Counted from the first letter of the stretch, positions 38,546 through 52,775 are shown. The stretch is DNA of 64,000 nucleotides from Liolophura sinensis (GCF_032854445.1 NC_088295.1:79638028-79702027); one strand, 5' to 3'. Numbers and translations: made by a program. Notes: generated by a model not told the origin, from the sequence alone.

Positions 38546-39334
38546 GGGTAGACCAGTGCCACTACTGTACAAGGGTTAACATAAGTTTTATTTTGTGTCA
38601 TAGATAACACTTTAGTAATCCTCTATCCAATCCTTTTGGCTGCGAAACGCTTTCAGCAGGGGCAAAATAAAGATATTATTTGCTCACACAGTATACAACA
38701 AGAGGTGTACCGCATGTAAGGACATATTTGTTTTAAAAAAATATCATATAAACTATGAAAATGTCAAATAAAGGCTAATTCCTTTACTGTTTCACACGCT
38801 TATTCAATAATAAAATCCATAGTCGTGCGCGTTCCTTTCATCTTTCCTTTCATCGTTGGTAAAATCCTCAATTTACTCGATGAAAGTGGGTAAAACCATT
38901 GTTAACACATAGCTACACTCAGTCGTTACACTCAAACCAAGCCTCACATAAAAAACATTCAGATAATAAATAAATAAATAAACAAATAAATCAAACCAAG
39001 TCTCAGTACTACAACTGTTACTAGTATTAAACATGTGAAATAACATAATGTGTAGACAAGCAAAAAATGTAAGTTTTTAATCCTGCAGGTTCACTTCATT
39101 TCGGATTTCCTCATGATTTATCCACATAGGAAGTCCTATGTCATATGCAGCGGAAAAAACAACTGAGATCTCTGGTGTTTATTGTTTAACAACATATAAG
39201 TTAAAAACCTTTCAGTATGGCGTTAAGCAGCAATAAAAGAAACGAAAGAACATTCATTTATTTGACTGCATGGCATGAAAACATTGCTTTGTTTACCTAT
39301 ATACGACGGTGTTTATGGTTAGAGGAAACAGGGT

Positions 39335-42300
39335 GTCAGGAGTACATCACCGCCCTTCGCCAGGTATATGACAAACCTCCTAATTTAAGGCGGGAGTACA
39401 TCACCGCCATTTGCCAGGTACATGACAAATCTCCTGACATAAGGTAGAAGTACATCACTGCCCTAAGGCAGGTACATGACAAACCTCCTAAATTAAGTCA
39501 GAAGTACATCACCGTCCTTCGCAGGGTACATGACAAACAGGTTCTCAGGAGTACATCACCGCCATTCGCCAGGTACATGATAAACCTCCTGACTTAAGGC
39601 AGGAGTACATTACCGCCTATTGTCAGGTACATGCCAAACCTCCTGACTTAAGGCAGGGGTACATCTCGGTCATTTGCCAGGTACATGACAAATCTCCTGA
39701 CTTAAGGCAGGGATACATCTCGGTCATTTGCCAGGTACATGACAAATCTCCTGACATAAGGTAGGAGTACATCAACGCCCTTCTCCAGGTACATGACAAA
39801 CCTCACGACTTAAGGCAGGAGTACATCACTGGGTCCGCCATATACATGACAAACCTCCTGACTAAAGGCAGGTGTACATCACCGCCATTGAAGAGGCACA
39901 AGACAAACAGGGTTTAAGGAATATATCACCGCCCTTTGCCACTTACATAACAAACCTCCTGACATAAGGCAGTACATCATCGCCCTTCGCCAGGTACATG
40001 ACTAACCTCCTGACTTAATGCAGGAGCACATCACCGCCCTTCGCCAGGTACATGACGAACCTCCTGACTTAAGGCAGGAGTACATCACCGCCCTCAGCCA
40101 GGTACATGACAAACAAGGTGTCAGAAGTACATCACCCCCCTCTGACATGTACACAACTTAAGGCAGGAGACCATCAACGCACTTAGCCAGGTACATGACA
40201 AATCTCCTGAAGTAACACAGGAGTAGATCACCGCCGTTTGCTCGATACATGACAAACCTCCTGACTTAAGGCAGGTGTACGTCACCACCCTTCGCCAGGA
40301 ACATGACAAACCTCCTGAAGTAACGCAGGTGTACGTCGCCGCCGTTTGCTCGGTACATGACAAACCTCCTGACGTAACGCAGGTGTACATCACCGCCGTT
40401 TGCTCGGTACATGACAAACCTCCTGAAGTAAGGCAGGTGTGCGTCACCGCCCTTCGCCAGGTACATGATAAACCTCATGAAGTAAGGCAGGAGTACATCA
40501 GCACCCTCCGCCAGGCACATGACAAACCTCCTGAAGTAAGGCAGGAGTACATCAGCACCCTCCGCCAGCTACATGACAAACCTCCTGAAGTAAGGCTGGA
40601 GTACATCAACACCCTCCGCCAGGTACACGACAAACCTCCTGAAGTAAGGCAGGAGTACGTCACCGCCCTCCGCCAGGTACACGATAAACCCCCTGAAGTA
40701 AGGCAGGAGTACATCAGCACCCTCCGCCAGGTACACGACAAACCTCCTGAAGTAAGGCAGCAGTACATCAGCACCCTCCGCCAGGCACATGACAAACCTC
40801 CTGAAGTAAGGCAGGAGTACATCAGCACCCTCCGCCAGGTACACGACAAACCTCTTAAAGTAAGGCAGGAGTACATCAGCACCCTCCGCCAGGTCCACGA
40901 CAAACCTCCTGAAGTAAGGCAGGAGTACATCAGCACCCTCCGCCAGGTGCGTGACAAACCTCCTGAAGTAAGGCAGGAGTACATCAGCACCCTCCGCCAG
41001 GTGCGTGACAAACCTCCTGAAGTAAGGCAGGAGTACATCAGCACCCTCCGCCAGGTACATGACAAACCTCCTGAAGTAAGGCAGGAGTACATCAGCACCC
41101 TCCACAAGGTGCATGACAAACCTCCTGAAGTAAGGCAGGAGTACATCAGCACCCTCCGCCAGGTACATGACAAACCTCCTGAAGTAAGGCAGGAGTACAT
41201 CAGCACCCTCCGCCAGTTACATGATAAACCTCCTGAAGTAAGGCATGTGTACGTCACCGCCCTTCGCCAGGTACATGACAAACCCCCTGAAGTAAGGCAG
41301 GAGTACATCAGCGCCCTGCGCCAGTTACACGACAAACCTCCTGAAGTAAGGCAGCAGTACATCAGCACCCTCCGCCAGGTACATGACGAACCTCCTGAAG
41401 TAAGGCAGGAGTACATCAGCACCCTCCGCCAGGTACACGACAAACCTCCTGAAGTAAGGCAGGAGTACATCAGCACCCTCCGCCAGGTGCAGGACAAACC
41501 GCCTGAAGTAAGGCAGGAGTACATCAGCACCCTCCGCCAGGTACATGACAAACCTCCTGAAGTAAGGCAGGAGTACATCAGCACCCTCCTCCACGTACAC
41601 GACAAACCTCCTGAAGTAAGGCAGGAGTACATCAGCACCCTCCGCCAGGTACATGATAAACCTCCTGAAGTAAGGCAGGAGTACATCAGCACCCTCCGCC
41701 AGGTACATGACAAACCTCCTGAAGTAAGGCAAGAGTACATCAGCATCCTCCACCAGGTACATGACAAACCTCCTGAAGTAAGGCAGGAGTACATCAGCAC
41801 CCTCCGCCAGGTACACGACAAACCTCCTGAAGTAAGGCAGTACGTCAGCACCCTCCGCCAGGTACATGACAAACCTCCTGAAGTAAGGCAGGTGTACGTC
41901 AGCACCCTCCGCCAGGTGCACGACAAACCTCCTGAAGTAAGGCAGGAGTACATCAGCACCCTCCGCCAGGTACACGACAAACCTCCTGAAGTAAGGCAGG
42001 AGTACATCAGCACCCTCCGCCAGGTACGACAAACCTCCTGAAGTAAGGCATGTGTACGTCACCGCCCTTCGCCAGGTACACGATAAACCCCCTGAAGTAA
42101 GGCAGGAGTACATCAGCACCCTCCGCCAGGTACACGACAAACCTCCTGAAGTAAGGCAGGAGTACATCAGCACCCTCCGCCAGGTACATGGCAAACCTCC
42201 TGAAGTAAGGCAGGAGTACATCAGCACCCTCCGCCAGGCACATGACAAACCTCCTGAAGTAAGGCAGCAGTACATCAGCACCCTTCGTCAGGTACATGAC

Positions 42301-43990
42301 AAACCTCCTGAAGTAAGGCAGGAGTACATCAGCACCCTCCGCCAGCTACATGACAAACCTCCTGAAGTAAGGCAGCAGTACATCAGCACCCTCCGCCAGG
42401 TACACGACAAACCTCCTGAAGTAAGGCAGGAGTACATCAGCACCCTCCGCCAGGTGCACGACAAACCTCCTGAGGTAAGGCAGGAGTACATCAGCACCCT
42501 CCGCCAGGTACACGACAAACCTCCTGAAGTAAGGCAGGAGTACATCAGCACCCTCCGCCAGGTACACGACAAACCTCCTGAAGTAAGGCAGGAGTACATC
42601 AGCACCCTCCGCCAGGTACATGACAAACCTCCTGAAGTAAGGCAGGAGTACATTAGCACCCTCCGCCAGGTACACGACAAACCTCCTGAAGTAAGGCAGG
42701 AGTACGTCAGCACCCTCCGCCAGGTACATGACAAACCTCCTGAAGTAAGGCAGGAGTACATCAGCATCCTCCGCCAGGTACACGACAAGCCTCCTGAAGT
42801 AAGGCAGGAGTACATCAGCACCCTCCGCCAGGTACATAACAAACCTCATGAAGTAAGGCAGGAGTACATTAGCACCCTCCGCCAGGTACATGACAAACCT
42901 CATGAAGTAAGGCAGGAGTACATTAGCACCCTCCGCCAGGTACACGACAAACCTCCTGAAGTAAGGCAGGAGTACATCAGCACCCTCCGTCAGGTACATG
43001 ACAAACCTCCTGAAGTAAGGCAGGTGTACGTTACCGCCCTTCGCCAGGTACACGATAAACCCCCTGAAGTAAGGCAGGAGTACATCAGCGCCCTCCGCCA
43101 GGTACACGACAAACCCCCTGAAGTAAGGCAGGAGTACATCAGCACCCTCCGCCAGGTACACGACAAACCTCCTGAAGTAAGGCAGGAGTACATCATCACC
43201 CTCCGCCAGGGACATGACAAACCTCCTGAAGTAAGGCAGGAGTACATCAGCACCCTCCGCCAGGTACACGACAAACCTCCTGAAGTAAGGCAGGAGTACA
43301 TCAGCACCCTCCGTCAGGTACATGACAAACCCCCTGAAGTAAGGCAGGAGTACATCAGCACCCTATACCAGGTACACGACAAACCTCCTGAAGTAAGGCA
43401 GGAGTACATCAGCACCCTCCGCCAGGTGCATGACAGACCCCCTGAAGTAAGGCAGGAGTACATCAGCACCCTCCGCCAGGTACACGACAAACCTCCTGAA
43501 GTAAGGCAGGTGTACATCAGCACCCTCCGCCAGGTACACGACAAGCCTCCTGAAGTAAGGCAGGAGTACATCAGCACCCTCCGCCAGGTACATGACAAAC
43601 CTCCTGAAGTAAGGCAGGAGTACATCAGCACCCTCCGCCATGTACACGACAAACCTCCTGAAGTAAGGCAGGAGTACATCAGCACCCTCCGCCAGGTCCA
43701 CGACAAACCTCCTGAAGTAAGGCAGGAGTACATCAGCACCCTCCGCCAGGTACATGACAAACCTCCTGAAGTAAGGCAGGAGTACATCAGCACCCTCCGC
43801 CAGGTACATGACAAACCTCCTGAAGTAAGGATGGAGTACATCAGCACCCTCCGCCAGGTACATGACAAACCTCCTGAAGTAAGGCAGGAGTACATCAGCA
43901 CCATCGCCAGTTACATGACAAACCTCCTGAAGTAAGGCAGGAGTACATCAGCACCCTCCGCCAGGTACACGACAAACCTCCTGACTTAAG
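39335..43990. repeat. 54-bp minisatellite array, about 85 copies
   Basis: From about 40290 to 43990 the unit (CGCCAGGTACAYGACAAACC, then TCCTGAAGTAAGGCAGGAGT, then ACATCAGCACCCTC) repeats about 68 times with few differences. Read in one plus frame it encodes RQVHDKPPEVRQEYISTL. The left edge (39335-40290) has degenerate, length-variable copies. Long open frames run at 40275-42041 and 42052-43935 on plus, and others run on minus, because 54 is divisible by 3. A 2-nt deletion at about 42019-42030 breaks the plus frame. I call it non-coding DNA, though transcription is untested. Confidence 0.9.
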
Positions 43991-44149
43991 GCTGCAGCAG
44001 AGGCGGCAGACTAGAACTAGAAAATATATATATGTAAAAAATACACCAGTTGGTGAAGCCAGTTGTATCTTGTGACCTGTATGTAAGACCTCAGTGAACC
44101 CCAGAGAGGACAAACCCTTCACCAGAGAGTTCGAGTGGTCAGATTTAGC

Positions 44150-44400
44150 ACCATTTCTGGGCACTGCGTGGACTGTCCAGTTTCCTTTCCACGTGAGAAG
44201 ACAATATGATTTCCTGTGGACAGTCCAGTTTCTGACGCATGCTGGTTTTGTTTTTGTTTTTTTTCACCTGTTTTGTTCTCTACCAACAAGGCATGCTGGT
44301 TTCTTGTGATCTGCCCGGTTTCCTTCCCGCTTTTCCCGACGTTGTGATTTCTTGTGGACTGTCTGATTTCCTTCTCATATGAATCGATGTGGTGATTTTC
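44150..44400. repeat. Degenerate tandem repeat beside the 54-bp array
   Basis: Variants of GTGGACTGTCCAGTTTCC occur near 44169, 44216, 44305 and 44354 at uneven spacing. A run of C follows at about 44434-44449. Confidence 0.55.
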
Positions 44401-44692
44401 CCCGATGGCTTGTTTCTTGCTGGCCAACTGTGCCCCCCCCCCCCCCCCACTCTCCCCCGAACGGCCAGTCGTCGGCTCATTCGTCGTCTTTTTGATTTCT
44501 TATACGGCGTGTTAGTTTCCTTCATGCTGTGACCTTTTATATTGCGTGTATTGCACTTAGCATAGGTTATAAGAACAGAATTAATCACTGTTAACAAATC
44601 GAAAGTTCGATCATGGTACATGTATGTTCTTGCTAAATAAAAGATCCACAAGAGTAACTACTAGCAAGGATAATGAAGATGTATATATCAAA

Positions 44693-44995
44693 TATAATTA
44701 AAGACGTACTGAAGAGAGAGTAAGGACAGAGCAGCGACGACAGTTGGTCACACGTAACCGGTGAAATGCAGTCTCTTGTCAATTTACTTCAGTCAGGGTT
44801 TTACTCTAACTGTTCATGTAAATGCATAAATAGTAGCATTTTACAAGCACCCTATCACCATGGTTTAAACAGAATTAGGTAAAGAAATATGCAGTGATGT
44901 TAACTGCATTTTATTTCACGTCACTGGTCCAGAATTACTCAAAATGCTGTGTTGCCATCACATTTAATGTACAATCACATTAAAACAATGGAAAA
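44693..44995 (+). repeat. Dispersed repeat C, longest copy
   Basis: Longest of four related segments in this window; includes ATTAAAGACGTACTG, GTAACCGGTGAAATG, CACTGGTCCAGAATTACTCA and CACATTAAAACAATGG. Non-coding; the element class is unknown to me. Confidence 0.7.
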
Positions 44996-46416
44996 CAGTT
45001 TTCTAAGTTGAGAATTTTTATACTGGCAGCAGTCATTCCACAATCTACATAATGTAGCTGTGGAAACTGTTATATAGAGAGAATTTTATAAACATATACA
45101 CGGACCATCAATGGAAATATTTTGCTTCTCGAAAATAAGGCAGACTCATACAAGGAGAAGCAGTCAACAGTTTTCAGTGATGTTCGATAGACGCAAGGAA
45201 TATTATAGGCGAATGAAAGAAATCAGTATTCAAATCATATATCATGCTAGTTTATAAGTTGTCGATAATCAAAATATGTATACATCCGACGTGGTGGTGA
45301 AATTCAACACGACGAAAACACGGCGCCAAAGCCACGGGTTAAGCATTTTGGCAGGCATGCATCCATTAATGTAGGCCTAATGGTCATTTCGTATCTTACT
45401 GGCGTAAAGCATATAAGAGTTGATAATTGCACGATCAATTGGTATGTGTATCAAAATTTTATTCTTACAGCCCTTGTTACCACACCTGCCCTCCGCTAAG
45501 GATTAAAAGAGTGTTTACAGAAGTTCGTCTTTGCCTAAGCTACACATGGACAATTAGACAGGATGGGGTTCTGGCTATCAACAAAAAGGTCATGTTTCAT
45601 AGGTTACATGTTATCATTCCCAAATATCACACTGTCGTCCCAGCACTGGTTTTACTCTGTAGTCTTTTATTCTAAACGTACAAATAAAGGTGATTCGGAT
45701 TGATATGAATGTATATTGCAAGGCGTGTAATACTTAATAAATCTCCACTAAACTCTTTCAAAGGGAATATGTCAGCTTAGGTGTATTTACATTACACTTA
45801 AAACGAAACTTCCTGACCACTTCTCAAGAACACTGCACTCAAATGTGACAGGGGTAAGTGCGGGTTTGTGAGTGCATGGAGGATTGTGGATGGGGCCTTG
45901 TAGAAACCACCGTCGTTCCTCTTGTAGCTTACATACCTTCTCACTTAGAGCCGCAACAAAACTACCGAGAACTGTCCACATACTTAAATACATTTGTACA
46001 TTCTTTCAGGGAAGATATCAGCAGCCACAAATAAATTATAGACAACATTTATTTACTAATAGGCAACCACAAAGGACGTATCAGATAAAAAAATTGGGAC
46101 GGCGTCAAGAAGAAAAGCAGTCAACAATTTTCAGTGGTGCTGGGGAAGTGTAAGTGTTCATGTTTACTTTAGCATGATGCTTTTATGAACAGTTGCCATC
46201 AGAGCGCATCTGAGATGCTTTAGAATATCTTCCCTGCATATTGAGTGTATCTCTCCCTGCTTATTGAGTGTTTCCCTCCTAAACGGTATTAGCTTTATTT
46301 TCTTTTTGTATATTATGTCTTCCTTTGAGAACTGGTGTTTTACGTTGTTTTGTAAGTGGGTCTTGTGATTAGGGACATGGAACGCCCATTCACGCTTTAC
46401 GTTTTGATGCTTAATT
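44996..46416. other. Intergenic, no gene recognised
   Basis: AT-rich sequence with only short frames lacking recognisable domains. Confidence 0.5.
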
Positions 46417-46428
46417 TCATATGCGCGA

Positions 46429-46751
46429 CCATTGGTAGAGCATCCGCTTCGGGAGTGGCAATCCTGGGTCGTGTCACACCTAAGAGCTTAAAAGAGGAAA
46501 GTTGTAACTTCCTCGCTTGGCGTTCAGCATGAAGGGACAGTGCAACGACTGGTCGTATAAGGTATAATGGCTCGGGCGGTGCGCCTTACTTGCCTTCGGT
46601 AAGGCGTTTCAGTGAAGCAGCACTAGATAAAAGAGCGGTGGAAATCCGTCCTGCAACAAGGAGGTACATTACATGCACTCTAAGGATTCCTTCGTCGTCA
46701 TATGACTGAAAAATTGTCAAGTACGACGTTAAACACCAAGCACTCACTCAC
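46429..46751 (+). mobile_element. Complete tRNA-derived SINE with (ACTC)n tail
   Basis: Bounded by perfect 12-bp target duplications TCATATGCGCGA (46417-46428 and 46752-46763). The head CCATTGGTAGAGCATCCGCT / TCGGGAGTGGCAATCC / TGGGTCGTGTC resembles tRNA A- and B-box regions for RNA polymerase III. The body contains a GAGGAAAGTTGTAACTTCCTC-like palindrome and GCGGTGGAAATCCGTCCTG. The tail is CACTCACTCA. The exact target duplication suggests a fairly recent insertion. Confidence 0.9.
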
Positions 46752-46763
46752 TCATATGCGCGA

Positions 46764-49700
46764 TGTTCTTAAAATGGCGCGCTAGAGTAAAATAAAAAAA
46801 ATAAAAAAATTACATATGACATTATTTTCATTTTATTATTCTGACTATTTTCTGTCCACGGTTTTCCTGGTATATAAAGCAAGCTTTTTCTTGTGCTGAT
46901 TTGTTAGATGTTTATTGATATAATTTCTCTTTTTTCACTTCTGTACCTGTGGTAAGGAAAAATAGGTAGTTAAGATTTTTGTAGGACAAACTTTAAGTAT
47001 GCTTTAAACCACATGTTTAGGAGACTGCTAGTCCAAATGCCTACAACAATACAATGTCTAAGTTTTTCCGGCTAATTAATGAAGTCCGGCTTTGAAACAT
47101 AGTGGCGGAAGATGTGGCTAACAAGGGAGGCTACTCCTCTCTACAGTCGACAGATCACCAGCTGACATTGAGTTGTATACCCTGTGTCACCCAGAGGACT
47201 GGGCCTGGCATTCACCCACCACTCGGAAACGTGTAGGATATATTTATTAATTAATCGTAAAATTTTTAAGTTCATCTAATATATCAGATCTATTCACGCG
47301 CGTGGTATTATGCCTTATACCACTATGTTTAGAATGTTTTATAATAGAACTTATATTAACAATTCAAACTATGGTATCCTCTACTCGAAAATCTGACATC
47401 CGTGAAATAAGTGAAATATTTTTAAGTATGGCATTAAACATCTATGAAATAAAAAACATAAATGGCATGATCATCATTTTTATTTTTTAACAACTACTGC
47501 CAGGAATGAAGTTATTGCATTTCGTCTCCATGCTTGGATTCAAGGGTGGGTGGGGGGGTGGGGGACTAACACAATGCAGACAGTTTTCACTTCTTTCCAA
47601 AACAGACGAAATTTTCACATATTTAACTCTATGTACAAACTACCAATACATCGATTTATGATATTTCGCCACCGTGTAATGTATGTACAGCAGACATTCC
47701 CCCAGCCAGTCTGAGGTAAAATGTAGCATATAGTTTCATGAAATAAAACCATAAATTAAAAACTTTTTGTCTCTTATGAATATTTGATAATAATTTTTAT
47801 TGTGTACTTGATCTAAGGAACTTGATCTATCCTTGTGTATCAATGTTCGAAATTATCCTAGTTCGTCGACTGATCGAAAGTCGGTACCATGGGAAACTTT
47901 TCGAACGCTGCGCATGTGCTTCGGGCCCTTCCGGTTGAATATTAATGAGGCAATATCGAGAGCGCTCTTTGTGTTGAATTCGAATAACGGCAGGTCTTCT
48001 CCGGGCTCGTACAAGCTACATACTCAAAGAACTTTTTTTTATTTTAACATGAGTGATTTAGTTTATGAACAGACTTTAAAACTTCGATAAGACGTCCACT
48101 CAGAATTGGTTTAAGATCCCAATTTTTGGCGAACATGTCGCTCATGGTAACTGTAGGCCTACATCATGTTTGATTTTTTGAAGGCAGCGTGTAGTAACCA
48201 GATACAGCCGACCTTCCCACGAATGCTAAGCGTCCCAGGTCCTCATGTAAACAATGAAAAGCTGTAGAAAAGGTTGATCCAGTGATATTAGCCACGTGCT
48301 TGTGAACCTTATATAACACCTGCGGGCTGACAGTTCTTACTGGTAATATACTATATACAGCTAGCATTGTCTAGCGTCAGAGACACTATCTTAATTGCAG
48401 CGTCTTAACATTGAATTCATATTAAAATCGAACTTGGTGCCAAAACAAACAAAATGAAATGAAATGAAAACTTAAATGTTTTATGGAGATGAATTTAAAG
48501 GTACGTTAAAAAATCCGTGTGTCAAGAAGTGAACCGTAATAATATTTAAAACAATAAATGTTAAAATCTAAAACAAACAATGATGGCAAATATTGATATC
48601 ATCACGAAAGAAAGTTATCACATGTTAATTATATACTCAGAAAAGACGTTTAGTATGTATTTCTTTGTTAGAATAAAATTAAAACTCACGCACTGTGTTC
48701 TGACCCGATGTTATGTCCGTGTCCATGGCAAGATGGCACAGAACAATCTTCTATGCAGATATAAAATAGCAATGCAGCGATCCAATAACTGCATGTCCGG
48801 TTGTCTGAATATTTATTTATTTTTACCGCCAAACCCATTTTTTTAGTTACACCCATAATGGCGTTCAGTTTTTTGGCGCGGATTAGAGGAAGACTGGTCA
48901 AAAAGTATACATTTGGTTAGTTGCTGGCGACTTTTCTAACGTGTACATGTACAGATATACTAACCATACTGGTGGAAGAGAAAATGTCTTCAACGAAGGT
49001 TTGGCAACACGTACGGAAACTAGCATCGTCCACGGCTTTATGTCACCAAGGCCCAACAAACAGTGAGAGAGGCCGAATCCACCACCTCCGTGGCCGGAGT
49101 ATGTCCTCTAGTTACTGGAATACAAGTACCTTAGTCACTCGACTCACGAGAAGTGTTGATTAATTTTAGTGAATAGACAAGTCGCATGAAAATTCAACTT
49201 GATATTCATTATATAAGCTAAATATAATAGCGTAAATAGGAACAATCTCTTAAACATGCCTTTCCCATAAAATAATAGTGGACGATTAAACCCTAGCAAA
49301 CCTCAACAAAAACTTTATTAGAAACTGTTCCTCGTCTTCCTTTAAGTTCCGTCCCAATCTGTTGTACAACATTTGCTTTAAAATAAACGTAATATATAGA
49401 GAAAATAAAAACTGTCCAATATATACCGAAGTGCTCATACTGGCACATATAGGCAACTTTTATTCCTCCACATGTCGTCAGTGTGAGGGTTAATACATAT
49501 GTATATCTCCATGCCTAGAGAGACGATTCCCTTTAATAATAAATGCAACGGCGAATATATCGCCTGGAAACATATAATGAAGATATATTGTACATGGTAA
49601 ACTTTATAGGGGTTTTATTTTTTTGGTCTCACTTCTCCACACATCTATTTGTTTTATTTATTCATGTATCTTGATTGGTGATTATCACTGTGTTTAAAAA

Positions 49701-51650
49701 TTTTCTTTTTTCTCTCTCTCGTTAACCAGGTCATTCTAATGGGGGAAAAAGTGACAATGAATCAAAAGAGTTTCTCGACTTGACAGACATTCACCAGTCT
49801 TGGAACAAACTGACAAACGGTGGGTTTGATCGCTTGACATCAAGATAGGAAAACCACTTTTACAGTGAAAACAGGACAGGGCGTTTCGAAACACTTTCGC
49901 GTATTGTGCACAAATCTACGCTAATCCCCTGAACAAAGTTTTGAATGAAGTTATAAACTTTCGTACCTCCCCAAAGTTCAACATGGACCTGATGACTTAG
50001 GTCGCGATTTCAAAACCCCATGACATTAAGTTTACACTGACTTGGCCGAGCTTCGGTGGTTTTACTCGTGTTAGCTAGTTTCGTTGTCCCATAAAGTTGA
50101 CTGCCATCAAATAACAGAAACTAACAGACCTGCACTTACGGGGAGAGTAAAACTAGTAGACTGATAAATCAGTGGATCCAAACCCATACGGAAATGGCCG
50201 ACCGCCACATCAGAAGCACCAATCGACCCGGCCAGAAATTGTGACTGTTATCGGAGCATCAGTGTTTATCATACAAGACTCATTAATCGCTTTGTCTCGC
50301 TCTGTCGCTCAACCACAGCAACTTTATATACAGAACATCAATCCTGAAGACCAACCACATACACATATTGAAATGTTGGGGACCCGCTTTCCGCATATCC
50401 ACCTTACTGAGACCTGGGACTGTATGAATATACAGTATATACGATCCCCTTTATCTGTAAAAACGTCCTTCGGAAGAAACACATTTATAATTTTTAATTT
50501 GTATTTTTTTAAAGGAATTATCGATCTTTCAAAACTAACAAGACGCCTTTCTAGACTGTGTGAATTCTTCATAGTATGAAATGAGAACTCCACACAAATT
50601 CAGAATTTCAGAAAAATAACTAGATGGTCTAAATTTGTACTCATTAAACTCAAGGAAGAAAAAAACTTCCAAAATCATTTACTGAATAACTTACGTCATG
50701 ATTACATACAGACATTGTCGCTACTGTTACAGAATATAACTTGTTGCAAGTGGAAAATAATTGATCACGTGCAAGGCTTATAAATAATAGTTTGTTTTAA
50801 GAAATACTTGATTATAGCATTGAAGGAATTTTCGCGCTTGCTCTCTTGTAACCTGTCTAGTATATGCTGTACGCCAAGACAAAAAGTACGTTGCAAAAAA
50901 CATGTCTAATTGTAAATTATGGTATTTAAACTGTAAAATCAACGTTTAAGCTATATATAACAGGATGCTATGCCATACCGAGAAATAGGGAAGTAACACT
51001 ACGCACTTCATTCAATGTATAAACATGCATATACCCTAGCTATAAAGGCTGTAGACTTGAACGACGACATTTTCCAGGCATTTAAATCTTGTTTATCTGT
51101 GTAACATAGTTTGCATATATAGGTTACTTTGTGTTCCTAAGGTCATCTTAGTAACATGTTATCTTTTGCTTTCACTATCTGTAAAAGCTCCAGTTTTATT
51201 TATATATAATTATTGTCTTAATTATTTTGTAATTACCCACTTTCCACTAGGCAATCTTCTATTAACAATATAAATAGGCAATGAGAACATACGATTATTG
51301 GCAAAGCCTTCGGGACACTAATTATAACACGAAAAGGTTTGGTGAGAAGATATCTATAGTCAGACCAAATATGCTAACCCACCATAGGCAATATACATGT
51401 CATATAGCTTCAGATCACAATTATAAGAATATCTAAATTAAACAAAACTGAAATCACTGCTTTGCACTCCTTGACGAGACTCAGATATTAAAATTTATTT
51501 ATTTATTTATATGTACACACACACACACTTCCACTGGCTCCAGACAATTCTCTCTCTTTGTCAGTCTCTAAAAAAATTCAAACACGTATAATCCTGAACA
51601 GTTTTAATTTTTAACCAATTAAGATATTAAACTCTCACAAAAATAATCTG
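46764..51650. other. Intergenic, no gene recognised
   Basis: Includes a SINE-like 3' fragment at about 47396-47462 (AAGTGAAATATTTTTAAGTA, TGGCATTAAACATC). Frames such as 47833-48090 and 50172-50579 have no recognisable domain or coding signature. Confidence 0.5.
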
Positions 51651-51654
51651 TTAA

Positions 51655-51705
51655 GTTTAACAGAAAGCCTGTTGTGTGTGTGATGCTAGAATACATTTTG
51701 TTATT
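51655..51705 (+). repeat. Short dispersed repeat, copy 2
   Basis: Partner of the fragment at 26087-26130. Further TAACAG/CTGTTA words around 51640-51860 suggest a larger decayed element. Confidence 0.45.
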
Positions 51706-52600
51706 GCAGCAGATTATTCTGTTAAATACAACACAAAAAGTCTATTAATTCCACATTACCATTCTATTAGACTAACAGGATATTATATTGAATATTACAC
51801 AAAATTGAGTTATAATAACAGAGTACGTTCTTTTTCTGTTAAACTTAACAAATTAATTGTTCAGTGTATAGGACGGTTGTCAGTGAAGAATACTCCTCGG
51901 GATGCTTGCCGGGAAAATTCGCGACGAAGGCTTACTCTATAGCCCGGATATTAATGTGGTTAACGTTATACCTCTCAGCAGTCATTGTCTGGGTCTTTAT
52001 CAGGACAGGCCGGACATGCATGTCGTGGTAAGAAGAGTTTCACATGCAGGGGGACATGTCTGTGTCATTGCCAGATGTAGCCGATATACATAGCATTCAA
52101 AGAAGGTATTGTTCAAATTACATATACAATATACGAAAATCTGTGCTCGGCGTCAAATATATAGTGTATCAGCCAATGAAATTATTACATATGCACGTTC
52201 AGTTTATAATGCTGGATGTAATATCCGGTATATACGTGGTGTTGGGTATATAGTGGCTCTCATCTTGCCAGTATACAGGCTGCTAATAGAGCTTGAAGGA
52301 AGAGAGAGTAGCTGATAAGATGGTTTCAGGAAGCCTCGGGAATTGTTCTGAATGTATCAACCACTGACAAGAAACGTCAGGAATGTGGCGAGAAAGACGA
52401 ACGCCACGCGAGCTATCAATTTATCACGTCTTTATCAAAGTCATTAACAGGGATGTTGCCCGACCCATATGTGTGATAACCATAGACAGATTTCAGCGTT
52501 ATCTAACAAAAGCATCCGTTACTCACTACACAGTTATATGACACCTACTGCAATATGTGTAAGTTGTAGCTAACATGTAATTCATATAGGGGTCTACGCG
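51706..52600. other. Intergenic, no gene recognised
   Basis: Overlapping short frames at 51676-52315 show no domain I recognise. Confidence 0.45.
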
Positions 52601-52609
52601 CGTTCACTT

Positions 52610-52775
52610 TTGTGGAAAAGTTTCTGGCCACGAGTCTCTAATCTGTCGGGATTTGTTCCTCTGGTCAGAGCCCGGATTCCTCCTATCATAATATTGGCTG
52701 CGGTCGTATAAATAAAATACTCTTGAGAATGGTGTAAAACACCAATCAAATAAATAGATAAATAAGTAAATATAT
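52610..52775 (+). mobile_element. (AATA)-tailed SINE, degenerate
   Basis: GGTCAGAGCCCGGATTCCTC, TCATAATATTGGCTGCGGTC, ATACTCTTGAGAATGGTGTA and an AAACACCAATCAAATAAATA tail. Confidence 0.75.

Noticed and set aside
40275-43935. Long plus-strand frames (588 and 627 codons) as a repeat-protein gene
   Set aside because: Several frames on both strands are equally open because the 54-bp unit is a multiple of 3. There is no start context, signal peptide, domain or splice structure. Kept as a repeat, with coding listed only as a test.
39335-43990. CRISPR-like array
   Set aside because: Units are contiguous with no unique spacers, and the genome is animal.
46429-46500. tRNA gene
   Set aside because: Promoter-like boxes are present, but the segment continues into a SINE body with target duplications and does not close a proper tRNA acceptor stem.
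50172-50579. Frame of 135 codons as a gene
   Set aside because: No recognisable domain, no splice partner and AT-rich composition like its surroundings.
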